A stretch of DNA of 63,594 nucleotides, from the NCBI GenBank assembly GCA_902802575.1, contig CADCMN010000002.1, forward strand, positions 1-63,594, written 5' to 3'. Below, in pieces: positions 32,926-40,738 of this stretch. Position numbers and translations under genes: made by a program. The notes under the pieces were generated by a model that was not told the DNA's origin, searched no databases, and saw nothing but the letters and a program-made list of their open reading frames with translations. Position 1 is the first letter of the stretch. Each line of letters starts with the position of its first letter. This stretch comes from an uncultured Eubacteriales bacterium (GTDB lineage Bacteria > Bacillota > Clostridia > Christensenellales > CAG-138).

Positions 32926-33870
32926 ATGATTTATGTTATGATCCCCCTGATCCTGCTGATCGTCCTCACCTTATCTGCCAGTCTGTATGCCTTTTTGCGG
33001 GGCAGCACCCGTCGGGATCGCACGGAGCTGTTCAGGGCCAGCACTGTGGCGCCCTCCGGCCGTTATAAGTACAGAGACAAGATGCAGCTGGGGGTGGACT
33101 GGTTCGAGAGCCAACCCAAACGGGAGCTGCATATCACCAGCCGGGATGGCCTGCCACTGACGGCCGAGCTCATAGAAGCGGAGAACCCCGTTGGCCTGGT
33201 GGTGGCGGTCCACGGCTTTCGCTCCTGGCCGTCCCGAGAGTATGCTCTGATTGCCAAGCATCTATATGACGAAGGATACACGGTGCTGTATCCCTATATG
33301 CGCGCCCATCGCAAGAGCGGCGGCAAGTACATCACCTTCGGCGTGAAGGAGCGGTATGATATCGCCGCCTGGGCAAAGCTACTTTCCGATCAGCGGCCCG
33401 ATCTGCCTCTCTTTCTCTATGGACAAAGCATGGGCGGCGCCACGGTCATCATGGCGTCCGGCCTCGATTTGCCCGCCAACACCCGGGGCATCATCGTCGA
33501 TTCAGCCTACTATTCTCCTAAGGATGTGATCGGCACGGCCCTCGTTCAGTCCTATAAGGTGCCCGTCTTCCCCATGCTTCCTGCCATGGATCTCTGGGCG
33601 AGGATCATTGCCGGCTATTCCGTGACCGCCACCACGTGCCAGGAGGCGCTGGACAAAACCAAGCTGCCGTTCCTGTTTATCCACGGCACGGAGGACGAGC
33701 TGGTCCCCTATGCCATGGGATTGCAAAACTATGAGCATTGCCACACAGAGAAGCAGATGCTCACGGTGAAAGGGGCTGCGCACTGTGCCAGCTACTATGT
33801 GGACCCTGTCCAATACATTTCTTATCTGGACGGATTTCTCAAAAAGTATGGGCAAGTTCCCTTGCATTGA
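32926..33870 (+). CDS. Membrane-anchored alpha/beta hydrolase
   Basis: A 314-residue protein with an N-terminal membrane helix (about 1-24) and an alpha/beta-hydrolase domain. The nucleophile elbow is GQSMGGAT (Ser near 168), a catalytic Asp candidate is in HGTEDELVP near 255, and the His is in KGAAHCASY near 285. The pattern is that of the YqkD/BAAT-like serine hydrolases, with lipid, ester or peptide substrates possible. The start has GAGG 7 bases upstream. It is followed by pfp with its own promoter inside the end of this gene. Confidence 0.85.
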   Translation: MIYVMIPLILLIVLTLSASLYAFLRGSTRRDRTELFRASTVAPSGRYKYRDKMQLGVDWFESQPKRELHITSRDGLPLTAELIEAENPVGLVVAVHGFRSWPSREYALIAKHLYDEGYTVLYPYMRAHRKSGGKYITFGVKERYDIAAWAKLLSDQRPDLPLFLYGQSMGGATVIMASGLDLPANTRGIIVDSAYYSPKDVIGTALVQSYKVPVFPMLPAMDLWARIIAGYSVTATTCQEALDKTKLPFLFIHGTEDELVPYAMGLQNYEHCHTEKQMLTVKGAAHCASYYVDPVQYISYLDGFLKKYGQVPLH

Positions 33871-33890
33871 GCGTCCGAATACAGTAAAAT
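33862..33890 (+). promoter_or_regulatory. Promoter for phosphofructokinase
   Basis: TTGCAT (33862-33867), exactly 17 bases, and TAAAAT (33885-33890). The -35 box overlaps the last codons of the hydrolase gene. Confidence 0.6.
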
Positions 33891-33930
33891 TGATAAGATT
33901 GATTTTATTCGACAAAAAAGGAGATCAAAC

Positions 33931-35181
33931 ATGGATAAACTTATTGGCGCATGCCTGGTTGCACAGTCAGGCGGCCCCACCGCTGTTATCAACGCCAGCG
34001 CGTATGGCGTGATCCGCACTGCTCTGGACGATGACACCATCACCCACGTCTACGGCGCCGCGCACGGCATCAGAGGCGTTCTGGACGATATTCTGTACGA
34101 TATGGACCAGGAAGACGAGCATGAGCTCCGCCTTCTGCTCAACACCCCCTCCGCTTCCTTGGGTTCCTGCCGCTATAAGCTGAAGGATTATGAAGAGGAC
34201 GATTCGGACTGCCGCCGCATCCTGGAGGTGTTCAAAAAACATGACATCCGCTATTTCTTCTATATCGGCGGCAACGACTCCATGGACACCTGCAACAAGA
34301 TCAGCAAGTTTTTCCAGAAGGAGCAGTATGTCTGCCGCGTGATCGGCGTACCTAAGACCGTGGACAACGATCTGTGCGGCACGGACCATTGCCCCGGCTT
34401 TGCCTCTGCGGCCAAGTATGTGATCACCAGCTGCATGGAGATGCGCCGCGACTGCAACGTGTATGATTATTTCTCCGTTCTGATCGTGGAAGTCATGGGC
34501 CGTCATGCCGGATGGCTGGCCGGCGCCGCCGGCGTCGCCACGGCCACGGGCGATGGGCCGGATCTGGTGTATATGCCGGAAACCGACTTTGACATGGGCC
34601 AGTTCCTTGTCGACGTGAAGCGGGTCATGGATGAGCGAGGCGACTGCATGGTGGTCGTTTCCGAGGGTATCCACGACAAAAACGGCGTCTTTATCGCGGA
34701 ATACGGTGCTGCCGTTGCGAACACCGACAGCTTCGGCCACAAGCAGCTGGGCGGCGTCGCCTCCACGCTGGTGAGCTATGTCAAGGCAAAGCTGGGCGTG
34801 AAAAAGATCCGCGGCGTGGAGCTGTCCCTCCTGCAGCGCTGCTCCTCCCACTTCGCTTCCGCCACCGATATCAACGAATCCTTTGCCGCCGGTCGCGCGG
34901 CGGTCAAGGCCGCCGTTAACGGCATGAGCGACAAGATGATGGCCTTCCACCGTCTCACGGACGTTTACGGCGACTACGCCTGCGAAGTGGTCCCCCAGGA
35001 CCTGTCCTTGGCCGCCAACACGGAGAAGAAGGTGCCTCGGGAGTGGATCAACGAAGCCGGCAACGGCGTCACCCAGGAATTTGTGGAGTATGTGCTGCCC
35101 CTCATTCAGGGCACGCCCAACCTGCCTTTGGAGAACGGTCTCCCCCGCTTCGCAAAGCTCAAGAGGATCGTTGTCAAGTAA
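33931..35181 (+). CDS. pfp: 6-phosphofructokinase, pyrophosphate-dependent type
   Basis: A 416-residue phosphofructokinase. Two signature positions point to pyrophosphate rather than ATP as donor. GGNDS (113-117) has Asp where ATP enzymes have Gly (GGDGS), and PKTVDND (141-147) has Lys where ATP enzymes have Gly (PGTIDND). MGRHAGWLAG binds fructose 6-phosphate. It would run glycolysis reversibly with PPi, which fits an anaerobe growing on amino acids and purines that also needs gluconeogenesis. AAAGGAG precedes the ATG and a terminator follows. Confidence 0.9.
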   Translation: MDKLIGACLVAQSGGPTAVINASAYGVIRTALDDDTITHVYGAAHGIRGVLDDILYDMDQEDEHELRLLLNTPSASLGSCRYKLKDYEEDDSDCRRILEVFKKHDIRYFFYIGGNDSMDTCNKISKFFQKEQYVCRVIGVPKTVDNDLCGTDHCPGFASAAKYVITSCMEMRRDCNVYDYFSVLIVEVMGRHAGWLAGAAGVATATGDGPDLVYMPETDFDMGQFLVDVKRVMDERGDCMVVVSEGIHDKNGVFIAEYGAAVANTDSFGHKQLGGVASTLVSYVKAKLGVKKIRGVELSLLQRCSSHFASATDINESFAAGRAAVKAAVNGMSDKMMAFHRLTDVYGDYACEVVPQDLSLAANTEKKVPREWINEAGNGVTQEFVEYVLPLIQGTPNLPLENGLPRFAKLKRIVVK

Positions 35182-35197
35182 ATCATTCCCGCGCATC

Positions 35198-35223
35198 AGA
35201 GCCTCCTTGCGAGGCTCTTTTAT
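35198..35223 (+). terminator. Rho-independent terminator after pfp
   Basis: AGAGCCTC (35198-35205) pairs with GAGGCTCT (35211-35218), followed by TTTATT. It touches the 3' end of the converging gene. Confidence 0.85.
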
Positions 35224-35849
35224 TGTCGGAACGCTCGTCGGAGGGCCCCTATCATGAGGCACAGCGATCCCAGCAATCTCCAGTAGAGCGCCTTGCGCAA
35301 TCCCATGGACAGCAGCAGCAAAAGACAGCCCGCGAGGATATACCGGTTGCCCGAAAGTTCAAGAATCCTTTGCCACAGCTTTGGCCGTCCCTTGGGCGCA
35401 TCCCGTATGATCCTTTCGTTCACCTCGTCCCGGTTCGGTTCCTCTCCCCGTCCCCAGGGATGAAACGACAAGACGCACCCCCAAGCCGCCGCTGCGGCGA
35501 TGAGATCGTTTTGGGGCGCTCCGAAGCAATGGAACGATGATCCCCGGCCCTGTTGCAGACAATGGCCGATCAATGTGTCCGCATCCGGCGTGGGATAGAG
35601 GATCGTTCCCCCTGTTTGACCTATGGTCATTGCTTCCTGCTTTAGCCAGGACTCTCGTCTAAGCTCGTCCGCCGTGTTCCGCCATACCTGCTGCCGGAAC
35701 GTTCGCCACCGACGCAGATCCCACAGGGTGAGCATCGCCAAAGCAGCCGCAAAAAGGAGTGTGGATAAGAAGAGCTTACCGGTGCAGATGAGCAGGCTAA
35801 TGGCGCCCAGGGCGGAAAAAAAGACTCTGTCCAGCCAACGGGCGGCCAT
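35220..35849 (-). CDS. Hypothetical membrane protein
   Basis: A protein of about 209 residues with two hydrophobic hairpins: residues about 5-45 (two helices) and about 165-200 near the C-terminus (SGNRYILAGCLLLLLSMGL). The soluble part between contains ILYPTPDADTLIGHCL. No family recognised. The start is uncertain. The ATG at 35849 (MAARWLDRV) follows GGGGGCGAGGA, while an ATG at 35903 or TTG at 35909 would add about 20 basic residues but lack a ribosome site. It is divergent from the NadD fusion and converges on pfp. Confidence 0.65.
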   Translation of the reverse strand: MAARWLDRVFFSALGAISLLICTGKLFLSTLLFAAALAMLTLWDLRRWRTFRQQVWRNTADELRRESWLKQEAMTIGQTGGTILYPTPDADTLIGHCLQQGRGSSFHCFGAPQNDLIAAAAAWGCVLSFHPWGRGEEPNRDEVNERIIRDAPKGRPKLWQRILELSGNRYILAGCLLLLLSMGLRKALYWRLLGSLCLMIGALRRAFRQ

Positions 35850-35917
35850 TCCTCGCCCCCGAAAGCATTTTTGTTTGTACGCGCGCTCAATGGACCCTTT
35901 CATTTTCAAATTCAGTA

Positions 35918-35947
35918 TTGCCTACAGGCTGGCAGATATACTATACT
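35918..35947 (+). promoter_or_regulatory. Promoter of the NadD-YqeK-RsfS gene, leaderless
   Basis: TTGCCT (35918-35923), an 18-base spacer, and TATACT (35942-35947; a second overlapping TATACT at 35937). Only seven bases separate the -10 box from the ATG at 35955, so the RNA would start at or within a few bases of the start codon. Confidence 0.55.
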
Positions 35948-35954
35948 ACAATAC

Positions 35955-37505
35955 ATGAAGATAGGTATTTTAGGGGGAAGCTTCCACCCCATCCACAACG
36001 GACATTTGGATATGGCCCGCAGCGCCCGAGACGCCCTGGGGCTGGATGAAGTCATCCTCATGGTGGACCGCATTCCGCCTCACAAGGAGCTGGCTCAGGG
36101 CGCCGCCAGCGAGCAGCGATTCAGAATGGTGCAGCTGGCCTGCCAAGGTGAAGCGGGATTCGTTGCTTCCGATTGGGAATTGAATCGGGAGGGTACCAGC
36201 TACACGGCTCTGACCTTGACCCATTTGGCCGAGGAGCATCCCGATGATGAACTGTTCTTCATCATGGGCAGCGATATGCTCCGCTCTCTCACCACCTGGT
36301 ATCAGCCGAAGATCGTCTGCGAAAAAGCGCACCTGGTCTGTATCTGCCGGGCTGGACAGGACGGGGGCGAAGAGGAAGCCGTCTCGCAGGTGAAGGCATT
36401 ATTTGAAGCCAACGTCACCCTGCTGCCGCCGGTGCGGGAACTATCCTCTACCGAGATCCGAAACCGCCTGGCCCATGGCCGTCCCATCTCCGGTCTGGTG
36501 CCCCAAGCGGTGGAATGGTATATCTATGAGCAGGCCCTATATGTTGGGACGCAGCTCGTGACGTTGACCGACGCCATGCGAACCACCCTGAAACCCCACC
36601 GTTTTCAGCACGTGCTGGGCGTGGAATCGACCGCAGTACAGTTGGCCGAAAACCTGGGCGCGGACGGTCCAAAGGCGCGGCTGGCCGCCCTGCTCCATGA
36701 CTGCGCCAAGTATCTGTCCATCGAGGAGCAGGCCGCTCTGGCGAAGCGGGACGGCAGCGATCTGGACCCCCGGCGATACGGCATGATCCTCCACGCGCCG
36801 GCCGGGGCCGTTCTGGCCCGGGAGAGGTACGGCATAGCGGACGAAGAGGTGCTGGAGGCAATCCGCTATCACACCACCGGGGCCGAGGGCATGACGCTGC
36901 TGGACGAGATCATTTGGGCGGCAGACCTCATCGAGCCGGGCCGCGACTATCCCGCCGTGGAGCAGCATCGCGCATTGCTTTTGGCCGCCAAAGATCAAAT
37001 GAGCTTTGAAAAGGGTCTGCTACTTGTATTTAACGACAATATCTGTTATATTCAAAACAGCGGACAGGCCCTCAATCCTGCCACGCTCCGCGCCAGGGAC
37101 TACCTGATGCGCAAGACTACAGCAAAGGAGACATACATGGAAACCCTGAACAAGGAAACAATCCTTCAGCTCTGCAAGATCCTGTACAACAAGAAGGCCA
37201 TGGACATCCGGGCCATCGAAGTGACGGACAAAACCATCATCGCCGATTGGTTCATCGTCTGCAGCGGCCGCGGCGTGCCCCAGGTGAAGGCCCTCAGCGA
37301 TGAGCTGGAGGAGAAAGCCGCCGAAATGGGCCTCTTCCCCCGCCGCAAGGAGGGGTATCAGGAGGGCCGCTGGATCGTGTTGGACTTCGGCGATCTTCTG
37401 GTGCATCTGTTCCATCCCGAGGAGCGCACCTACTATAATCTGGAACGCCTGTGGGACGATGGGCGCAATGTTATCACCTACACTGAAGAAGGAGATGCGA
37501 AATGA
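35955..37505 (+). CDS. nadD-yqeK-rsfS: Fused NadD nucleotidyltransferase - YqeK HD phosphohydrolase - RsfS
   Basis: One uninterrupted 516-codon frame carries three proteins usually encoded separately or as a pair. Residues about 1-198 are NadD ([15 protein letters not shown] and SSTEIRNRL), making NAD from nicotinate mononucleotide via deamido-NAD. About 199-385 are YqeK, an HD-domain hydrolase ([19 protein letters not shown]) that cleaves diadenosine tetraphosphate in known members. About 395-516 are RsfS, the ribosome silencing factor. No stop separates YqeK from RsfS, yet AAAGGAG lies 6 bases before the in-frame ATG at 37137 (residue 395), so free RsfS may also be made. deoC overlaps the end. 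Confidence 0.9.
   Translation: MKIGILGGSFHPIHNGHLDMARSARDALGLDEVILMVDRIPPHKELAQGAASEQRFRMVQLACQGEAGFVASDWELNREGTSYTALTLTHLAEEHPDDELFFIMGSDMLRSLTTWYQPKIVCEKAHLVCICRAGQDGGEEEAVSQVKALFEANVTLLPPVRELSSTEIRNRLAHGRPISGLVPQAVEWYIYEQALYVGTQLVTLTDAMRTTLKPHRFQHVLGVESTAVQLAENLGADGPKARLAALLHDCAKYLSIEEQAALAKRDGSDLDPRRYGMILHAPAGAVLARERYGIADEEVLEAIRYHTTGAEGMTLLDEIIWAADLIEPGRDYPAVEQHRALLLAAKDQMSFEKGLLLVFNDNICYIQNSGQALNPATLRARDYLMRKTTAKETYMETLNKETILQLCKILYNKKAMDIRAIEVTDKTIIADWFIVCSGRGVPQVKALSDELEEKAAEMGLFPRRKEGYQEGRWIVLDFGDLLVHLFHPEERTYYNLERLWDDGRNVITYTEEGDAK
37127..37139 (+). promoter_or_regulatory. Internal ribosome-binding site for RsfS
   Basis: AGGAG lies 6 bases upstream of the in-frame ATG at 37137, inside the fusion gene. 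The translated junction [14 protein letters not shown] looks like former intergenic sequence, which supports a second, independent start for RsfS. Confidence 0.6.
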
Positions 37506-38149
37506 TGGACTTGAATAAATACATCGATCATACCCTGCTGAAGCCCGAGTCTACCCATGAGGACATCCGTCGGGTCTGTGAGGAGGCCAAAGCCTACAAC
37601 ACGGCCAGTGTCTGCGTGAACCCCATCTTTGCCTCTTTCGTGGCCAAGGAGCTTGAGGGTACGGATATCAAGACCTGCTGCGTGGTGGGCTTCCCTCTGG
37701 GGGCCACGCCCTCCGCCATCAAGGCCGCCGAGGCGAAGCTCTGTGTGGAGAACGGGGCGCAGGAGATCGACATGGTCATCTCCGTGGGCGCGGCTCGGGA
37801 AGGCGATTGGGAGTATGTGGAGCAGGATATCCAGACCGTGGCCGACGCCATCCGCGGCAAGGCCCTCCTGAAAGTCATCATCGAGACCTGTCTCCTCAAC
37901 GATGAGCAGAAGGTCAACGCCTGTCTCTGCGCCAAGAACGCCGGGGCTGACTATGTGAAGACCTCCACCGGCTTCTCCACCGGCGGCGCCACCGTGGAGG
38001 ACGTGGCCCTCATGCGGGGCGTGGTTGGCGACGAGCTGGGCGTGAAGGCCTCCGGCGGTATCCGTTCCAAGGAGGCGGCCGAAGCCATGATCGCCGCCGG
38101 CGCCAGCCGCATCGGCGCCAGCTCCTCCAAAAAGATCATCGAAGGCTAA
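37502..38149 (+). CDS. deoC: Deoxyribose-phosphate aldolase
   Basis: A 215-residue class I aldolase. The Schiff-base lysine is in [13 protein letters not shown], and the proton-relay lysine region is [19 protein letters not shown] and ASGGIRS are also family signatures. It splits 2-deoxyribose 5-phosphate to glyceraldehyde 3-phosphate and acetaldehyde, the end of deoxynucleoside catabolism. The ATG overlaps the stop of the upstream fusion (ATGA), so the two are coupled; an alternative ATG at 37505 is possible. A terminator follows. Confidence 0.95.
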   Translation: MMDLNKYIDHTLLKPESTHEDIRRVCEEAKAYNTASVCVNPIFASFVAKELEGTDIKTCCVVGFPLGATPSAIKAAEAKLCVENGAQEIDMVISVGAAREGDWEYVEQDIQTVADAIRGKALLKVIIETCLLNDEQKVNACLCAKNAGADYVKTSTGFSTGGATVEDVALMRGVVGDELGVKASGGIRSKEAAEAMIAAGASRIGASSSKKIIEG

Positions 38150-38162
38150 GCTGATTCGGATA

Positions 38163-38197
38163 TAAAAGCCCCTGACCGATCGTCAGAGGCTTTTTTG
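38163..38197. terminator. Terminator after deoC
   Basis: AAAGCCCCTGAC and GTCAGAGGCTTT pair with one mismatch around CGATC, followed by six T. It is shared with the converging gene ending at 38200. Confidence 0.85.
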
Positions 38198-38199
38198 TG

Positions 38200-38715
38200 T
38201 CACCATAAGGGAGAAAAATGCTCATACACGAAGTCGCTGTATTCGGCAAATTCTCCTTTCTTCCATCCCTCCCGAATGGCCAGGGTCATCTGCCGCTGTT
38301 CCTGCGGATCTATGTCCGCGTAACGGTGGATGATCACGCCGCCCGCTCGTTCCTCCTTCAATATCTCGGCATACACGTCCTGTACATGTTCAAAAAGAGT
38401 CACCGGCACGTCTGTCACGCTCTCAAAGGAACGCCCTCTGGTACGAACCAAACCTTCCTCTGAGACGGGCGTATACAGATACCCCTCCCTGCCTGCGTAC
38501 ATGACCTTGAGCTGATCGGGGAATCGCTCGAAGTAGTGCTGTTTGCCGCTGCTGTCCGGCCCCATGGTCACGAAGTTTTCCGTAGGCATTCGGCAGCACA
38601 CCAGGGCGTACACCCTGTCCAGCGTGAAGTATGCTACCATTTCGCCGGAGGAATGGGACTTAGATTTTGCCCATATGGTCGTCAAGCCGCCGACCACGCT
38701 GCCGTGATATAGCAT
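38200..38715 (-). CDS. Small protein, possibly ADP-ribosyltransferase-like fold
   Basis: A 171-residue cytoplasmic protein without a family I can name. The opening LYHGSVVGGLTTI, followed by GEMVAYFTLDRVYALV, resembles the first strands of ADP-ribosyltransferase-like folds (LYHGS...YFT...A), but the full catalytic set cannot be confirmed. The start is the ATG at 38715, with only weak GTGAGA upstream. A GTG at 38727 is possible. It stands alone between two terminators, which is also consistent with an independent stress or phage-related gene. Confidence 0.65.
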   Translation of the reverse strand: MLYHGSVVGGLTTIWAKSKSHSSGEMVAYFTLDRVYALVCCRMPTENFVTMGPDSSGKQHYFERFPDQLKVMYAGREGYLYTPVSEEGLVRTRGRSFESVTDVPVTLFEHVQDVYAEILKEERAGGVIIHRYADIDPQEQRQMTLAIREGWKKGEFAEYSDFVYEHFSPLW

Positions 38716-38819
38716 TTGCGTTCTCACTTTCGTTTATTTTCAATAGCATAGTACAGGATATATTCCTTCCATGCAAGTCTTGTAAGCAAACGACATGTGT
38801 GATATGATATATATAGATG

Positions 38820-38851
38820 AAAAAAGCGCCTTTCCGTTCAGCGGGAAGGCG
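38820..38851 (-). terminator. Terminator overlapping the metallophosphoesterase stop codon
   Basis: Read leftward, CGCCTTCCC (38851-38843) pairs with GGAAAGGCG, followed by a T-rich run. The left arm lies inside the last codons of the gene, whose stop is at 38838-38840. It closes the operon 41779 to 38838. Confidence 0.8.
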
Positions 38852-39641
38852 TTTTTAATGTGATGAGGTCGATCTCGGGACGATTGAAGATGCGGGGCGG
38901 CAGGAAGCTGTGGTTGCCCGCGCCTCGGGAAACATACAGCTTAGTCTTGCCACACGTGTATACCCCTGACGTGTAGCGGGGCAGCACCCCCTGGTCCGGG
39001 CTATATAAGCCCTGTCCGAAGAGACGCACATGGCCTCCGTGAGCGTGGCCGGACAGGACCAGGTCTACGCCCGTGCGGGCATAGTCTTCGATCCGCTCCG
39101 GGTGATGGGCCAGAAGCACCGAACAGGTGTTCGGCGTAACCAGCGCCCGGATCTCCTCGTCCGTAGCCATGTTTCTGCTGCCAATGAGCTCCAATCCGGC
39201 GTCTCCCCGCTGAAACGATACGGCTTCATTGTTAAGCACACGGACGCTGCGCTTTCTCAGATCCTTCATGACCTCCGCCCAGCCGATGTTCCACTCGTGA
39301 TTCCCCTCGACACAATAGGTGGGGCCCAACTTGGCTGCTTCCATAGCAAACCGATACCCGTTTTTCCGGTGCTTCGGCAAATGCCGGTCCAGCAGGTCAC
39401 CGGTAATGGCGATACAGTCGAAGGAAAGGCCTTCCACGGCCCGAATAAGGTCCCGGCCGTCCCGTCCATAGGCCCGGTTGTGCAGATCGGACACCTGCAG
39501 GATGGTGAACCCGTCGAAAGCAGCGGGCAAGCGTTCCAATTCGATCTCGGTTTTGCGCACGTCGAACCGATTGGTGTCCCACCAGCCGTAGAGCAAAAGG
39601 CCCATGCCCGCTATGAGAATGAAGCACAGAACGTACAGCAA
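38838..39641 (-). CDS. Metallophosphoesterase, YkuE/YaeI type
   Basis: A 267-residue protein with an N-terminal membrane helix and a calcineurin-like domain: VSDLHN (D-x-H), TGDLLD (GD), GNHEW (GNHE), LLAHHPE and LSGHAHGGH. This order is typical of YkuE/YaeI (UDP-2,3-diacylglucosamine- or lipid-phosphatase-like) phosphoesterases. It starts with TTG at 39641, directly after the TGA of the glycosylase gene (TGATTG), with GGAAAGG upstream. Membrane association suggests a lipid-linked phosphate substrate. Confidence 0.88.
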   Translation of the reverse strand: MLYVLCFILIAGMGLLLYGWWDTNRFDVRKTEIELERLPAAFDGFTILQVSDLHNRAYGRDGRDLIRAVEGLSFDCIAITGDLLDRHLPKHRKNGYRFAMEAAKLGPTYCVEGNHEWNIGWAEVMKDLRKRSVRVLNNEAVSFQRGDAGLELIGSRNMATDEEIRALVTPNTCSVLLAHHPERIEDYARTGVDLVLSGHAHGGHVRLFGQGLYSPDQGVLPRYTSGVYTCGKTKLYVSRGAGNHSFLPPRIFNRPEIDLITLKTPSR

Positions 39642-40139
39642 TCAGTTTCCTTTCCGAATGAATCGCCAGAGGCGCGCCTGGTCCTCCTCAGAGGCATATC
39701 CGATGCCCACCCGCGGCGCCGTATCATAGGCGCATTCCGGTCCCTGCCACAAGCTTATTCTGTCTGTGGTCAGCATATCCAGGCCATTGAAGGACAGATC
39801 TATCCCCAGCCTCTTCGTCAGCTTCCCCGGCCCCGCTGCGCCCGCGCAGCAGCGGATCAGCACGCCCTGAGGATCGTCCTCCTCGCCGGTGATGATGTTC
39901 AGCAGGCTGTGGATGCCGTAGCACAGGTACACATACACAAAGCCGCCCCGCTGGTACAGCATCTCTGTCCGCTTCGTGCGGCCATGATGGGCGTGGCAAG
40001 CGGTGTCCCCTTCCCCTCGATAGGCCTCCGTCTCGGTGATCGACAGCGCTTTTCCGCCTACCACAAGACGGCACCCCAACAGTTGGGGCGCCACGATCAG
40101 CGCGTCCTGCCGAAAGAACGAGGCGGGCAGATCCGTCAT
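39642..40139 (-). CDS. 3-methyladenine DNA glycosylase, Mpg/AAG family
   Basis: A 165-residue member of the alkyladenine glycosylase family. The core signatures are ITETEAYRGEGDTACHAHHGRT (quoted here as ITETEAY...DTACHA), TEMLYQRGGFVYVYLCYG, and GPGKLTKRLGI. It is slightly shorter than the usual 190-200 residues. It should excise alkylated or deaminated purines from DNA. The start overlaps the upstream stop (TGATG); the longer frame to 40283 is out-of-frame shadow of the preceding gene. It lies in the 41779-38838 operon. Confidence 0.9.
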   Translation of the reverse strand: MTDLPASFFRQDALIVAPQLLGCRLVVGGKALSITETEAYRGEGDTACHAHHGRTKRTEMLYQRGGFVYVYLCYGIHSLLNIITGEEDDPQGVLIRCCAGAAGPGKLTKRLGIDLSFNGLDMLTTDRISLWQGPECAYDTAPRVGIGYASEEDQARLWRFIRKGN

Positions 40140-40390
40140 CAGCCCTGGAGGCCCCGGGCCTGGCGGTCCATATCCTCCACCACGATGTCGAAGATCTCTC
40201 CCAGCGTGGCGCAGTATTGCAGCACCAGCCAGGGTTCGTTGGTGTGGAAATGGATCTTGATCAGGGTCTCGTCCCCCACGCACAGGAGGCAGTCGCCCTT
40301 GAAGTTCTCGGTGAAATAGTCGCTGATCTTGTCCTCGTCGAGGTCGGTCCCTTCGATCAGCAGTTGTGTGTCGTACTTATATTCCAGCAT
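40139..40390 (-). CDS. Stand-alone FakA/DAK middle-domain protein
   Basis: An 83-residue protein that resembles a segment of the fatty-acid kinase FakA (YloV), the part with GDSLVVVGD...KVHVHTN. Here it reads GDCLLCVGDETLIKIHFHTNEP followed by LQYCATLGEIFDIVVEDM. Small free-standing versions exist in Clostridia under the label kinase to dihydroxyacetone kinase. No nucleotide-binding part is present, so kinase activity alone is unlikely. GGAGG precedes the ATG. It overlaps the glycosylase gene by one base. Confidence 0.75.
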   Translation of the reverse strand: MLEYKYDTQLLIEGTDLDEDKISDYFTENFKGDCLLCVGDETLIKIHFHTNEPWLVLQYCATLGEIFDIVVEDMDRQARGLQG

Positions 40391-40411
40391 GTATTTTTCC
40401 TCCTGCTCGTT

Positions 40412-40723
40412 TTACATCGCATCCGATTCAATCGCGCCGGTGACCAGCCGGAGCATCCGCACCAGCAGCTCCCGGTTCTCCGTGATGAGGTCGTAGACGG
40501 CGTCTTCCGACAGCACGCCCCGCTTCAGATCCTGAGGAAGTTTCCCGGCTTCGTCATCGCTATAATCCTGCATCCATTGATCGCTGCCATAGTAGTCGTT
40601 GAGCTGACGAAACTGCGGCTGGATCTCCTCGAATTCGGACAGGGCCTCCGACAGCTCCCGAATGGCCTTTTCCGATACATCAAGGCAGTTCTCCATCTCA
40701 CGAATGCGCTCGATCTGTTCCAT
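40412..40723 (-). CDS. DUF4298 family protein
   Basis: A 103-residue helical protein with the NDYYGSDQWMQDYSDDEAG segment (about 42-60) that marks DUF4298. It has no known function and no membrane or catalytic motif. AAAGGAAGAGG precedes the ATG. It is placed 15 bases after the aldo/keto reductase gene and 21 bases before the FakA-like gene, so it is part of the same operon. Confidence 0.82.
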   Translation of the reverse strand: MEQIERIREMENCLDVSEKAIRELSEALSEFEEIQPQFRQLNDYYGSDQWMQDYSDDEAGKLPQDLKRGVLSEDAVYDLITENRELLVRMLRLVTGAIESDAM

Positions 40724-40738
40724 GTTCCTCTTCCTTTC

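Noticed and set aside
34260..34457. Small open frames opposite pfp and other real genes
   Set aside because: They lack ribosome sites and family resemblance and sit wholly inside well-supported genes.
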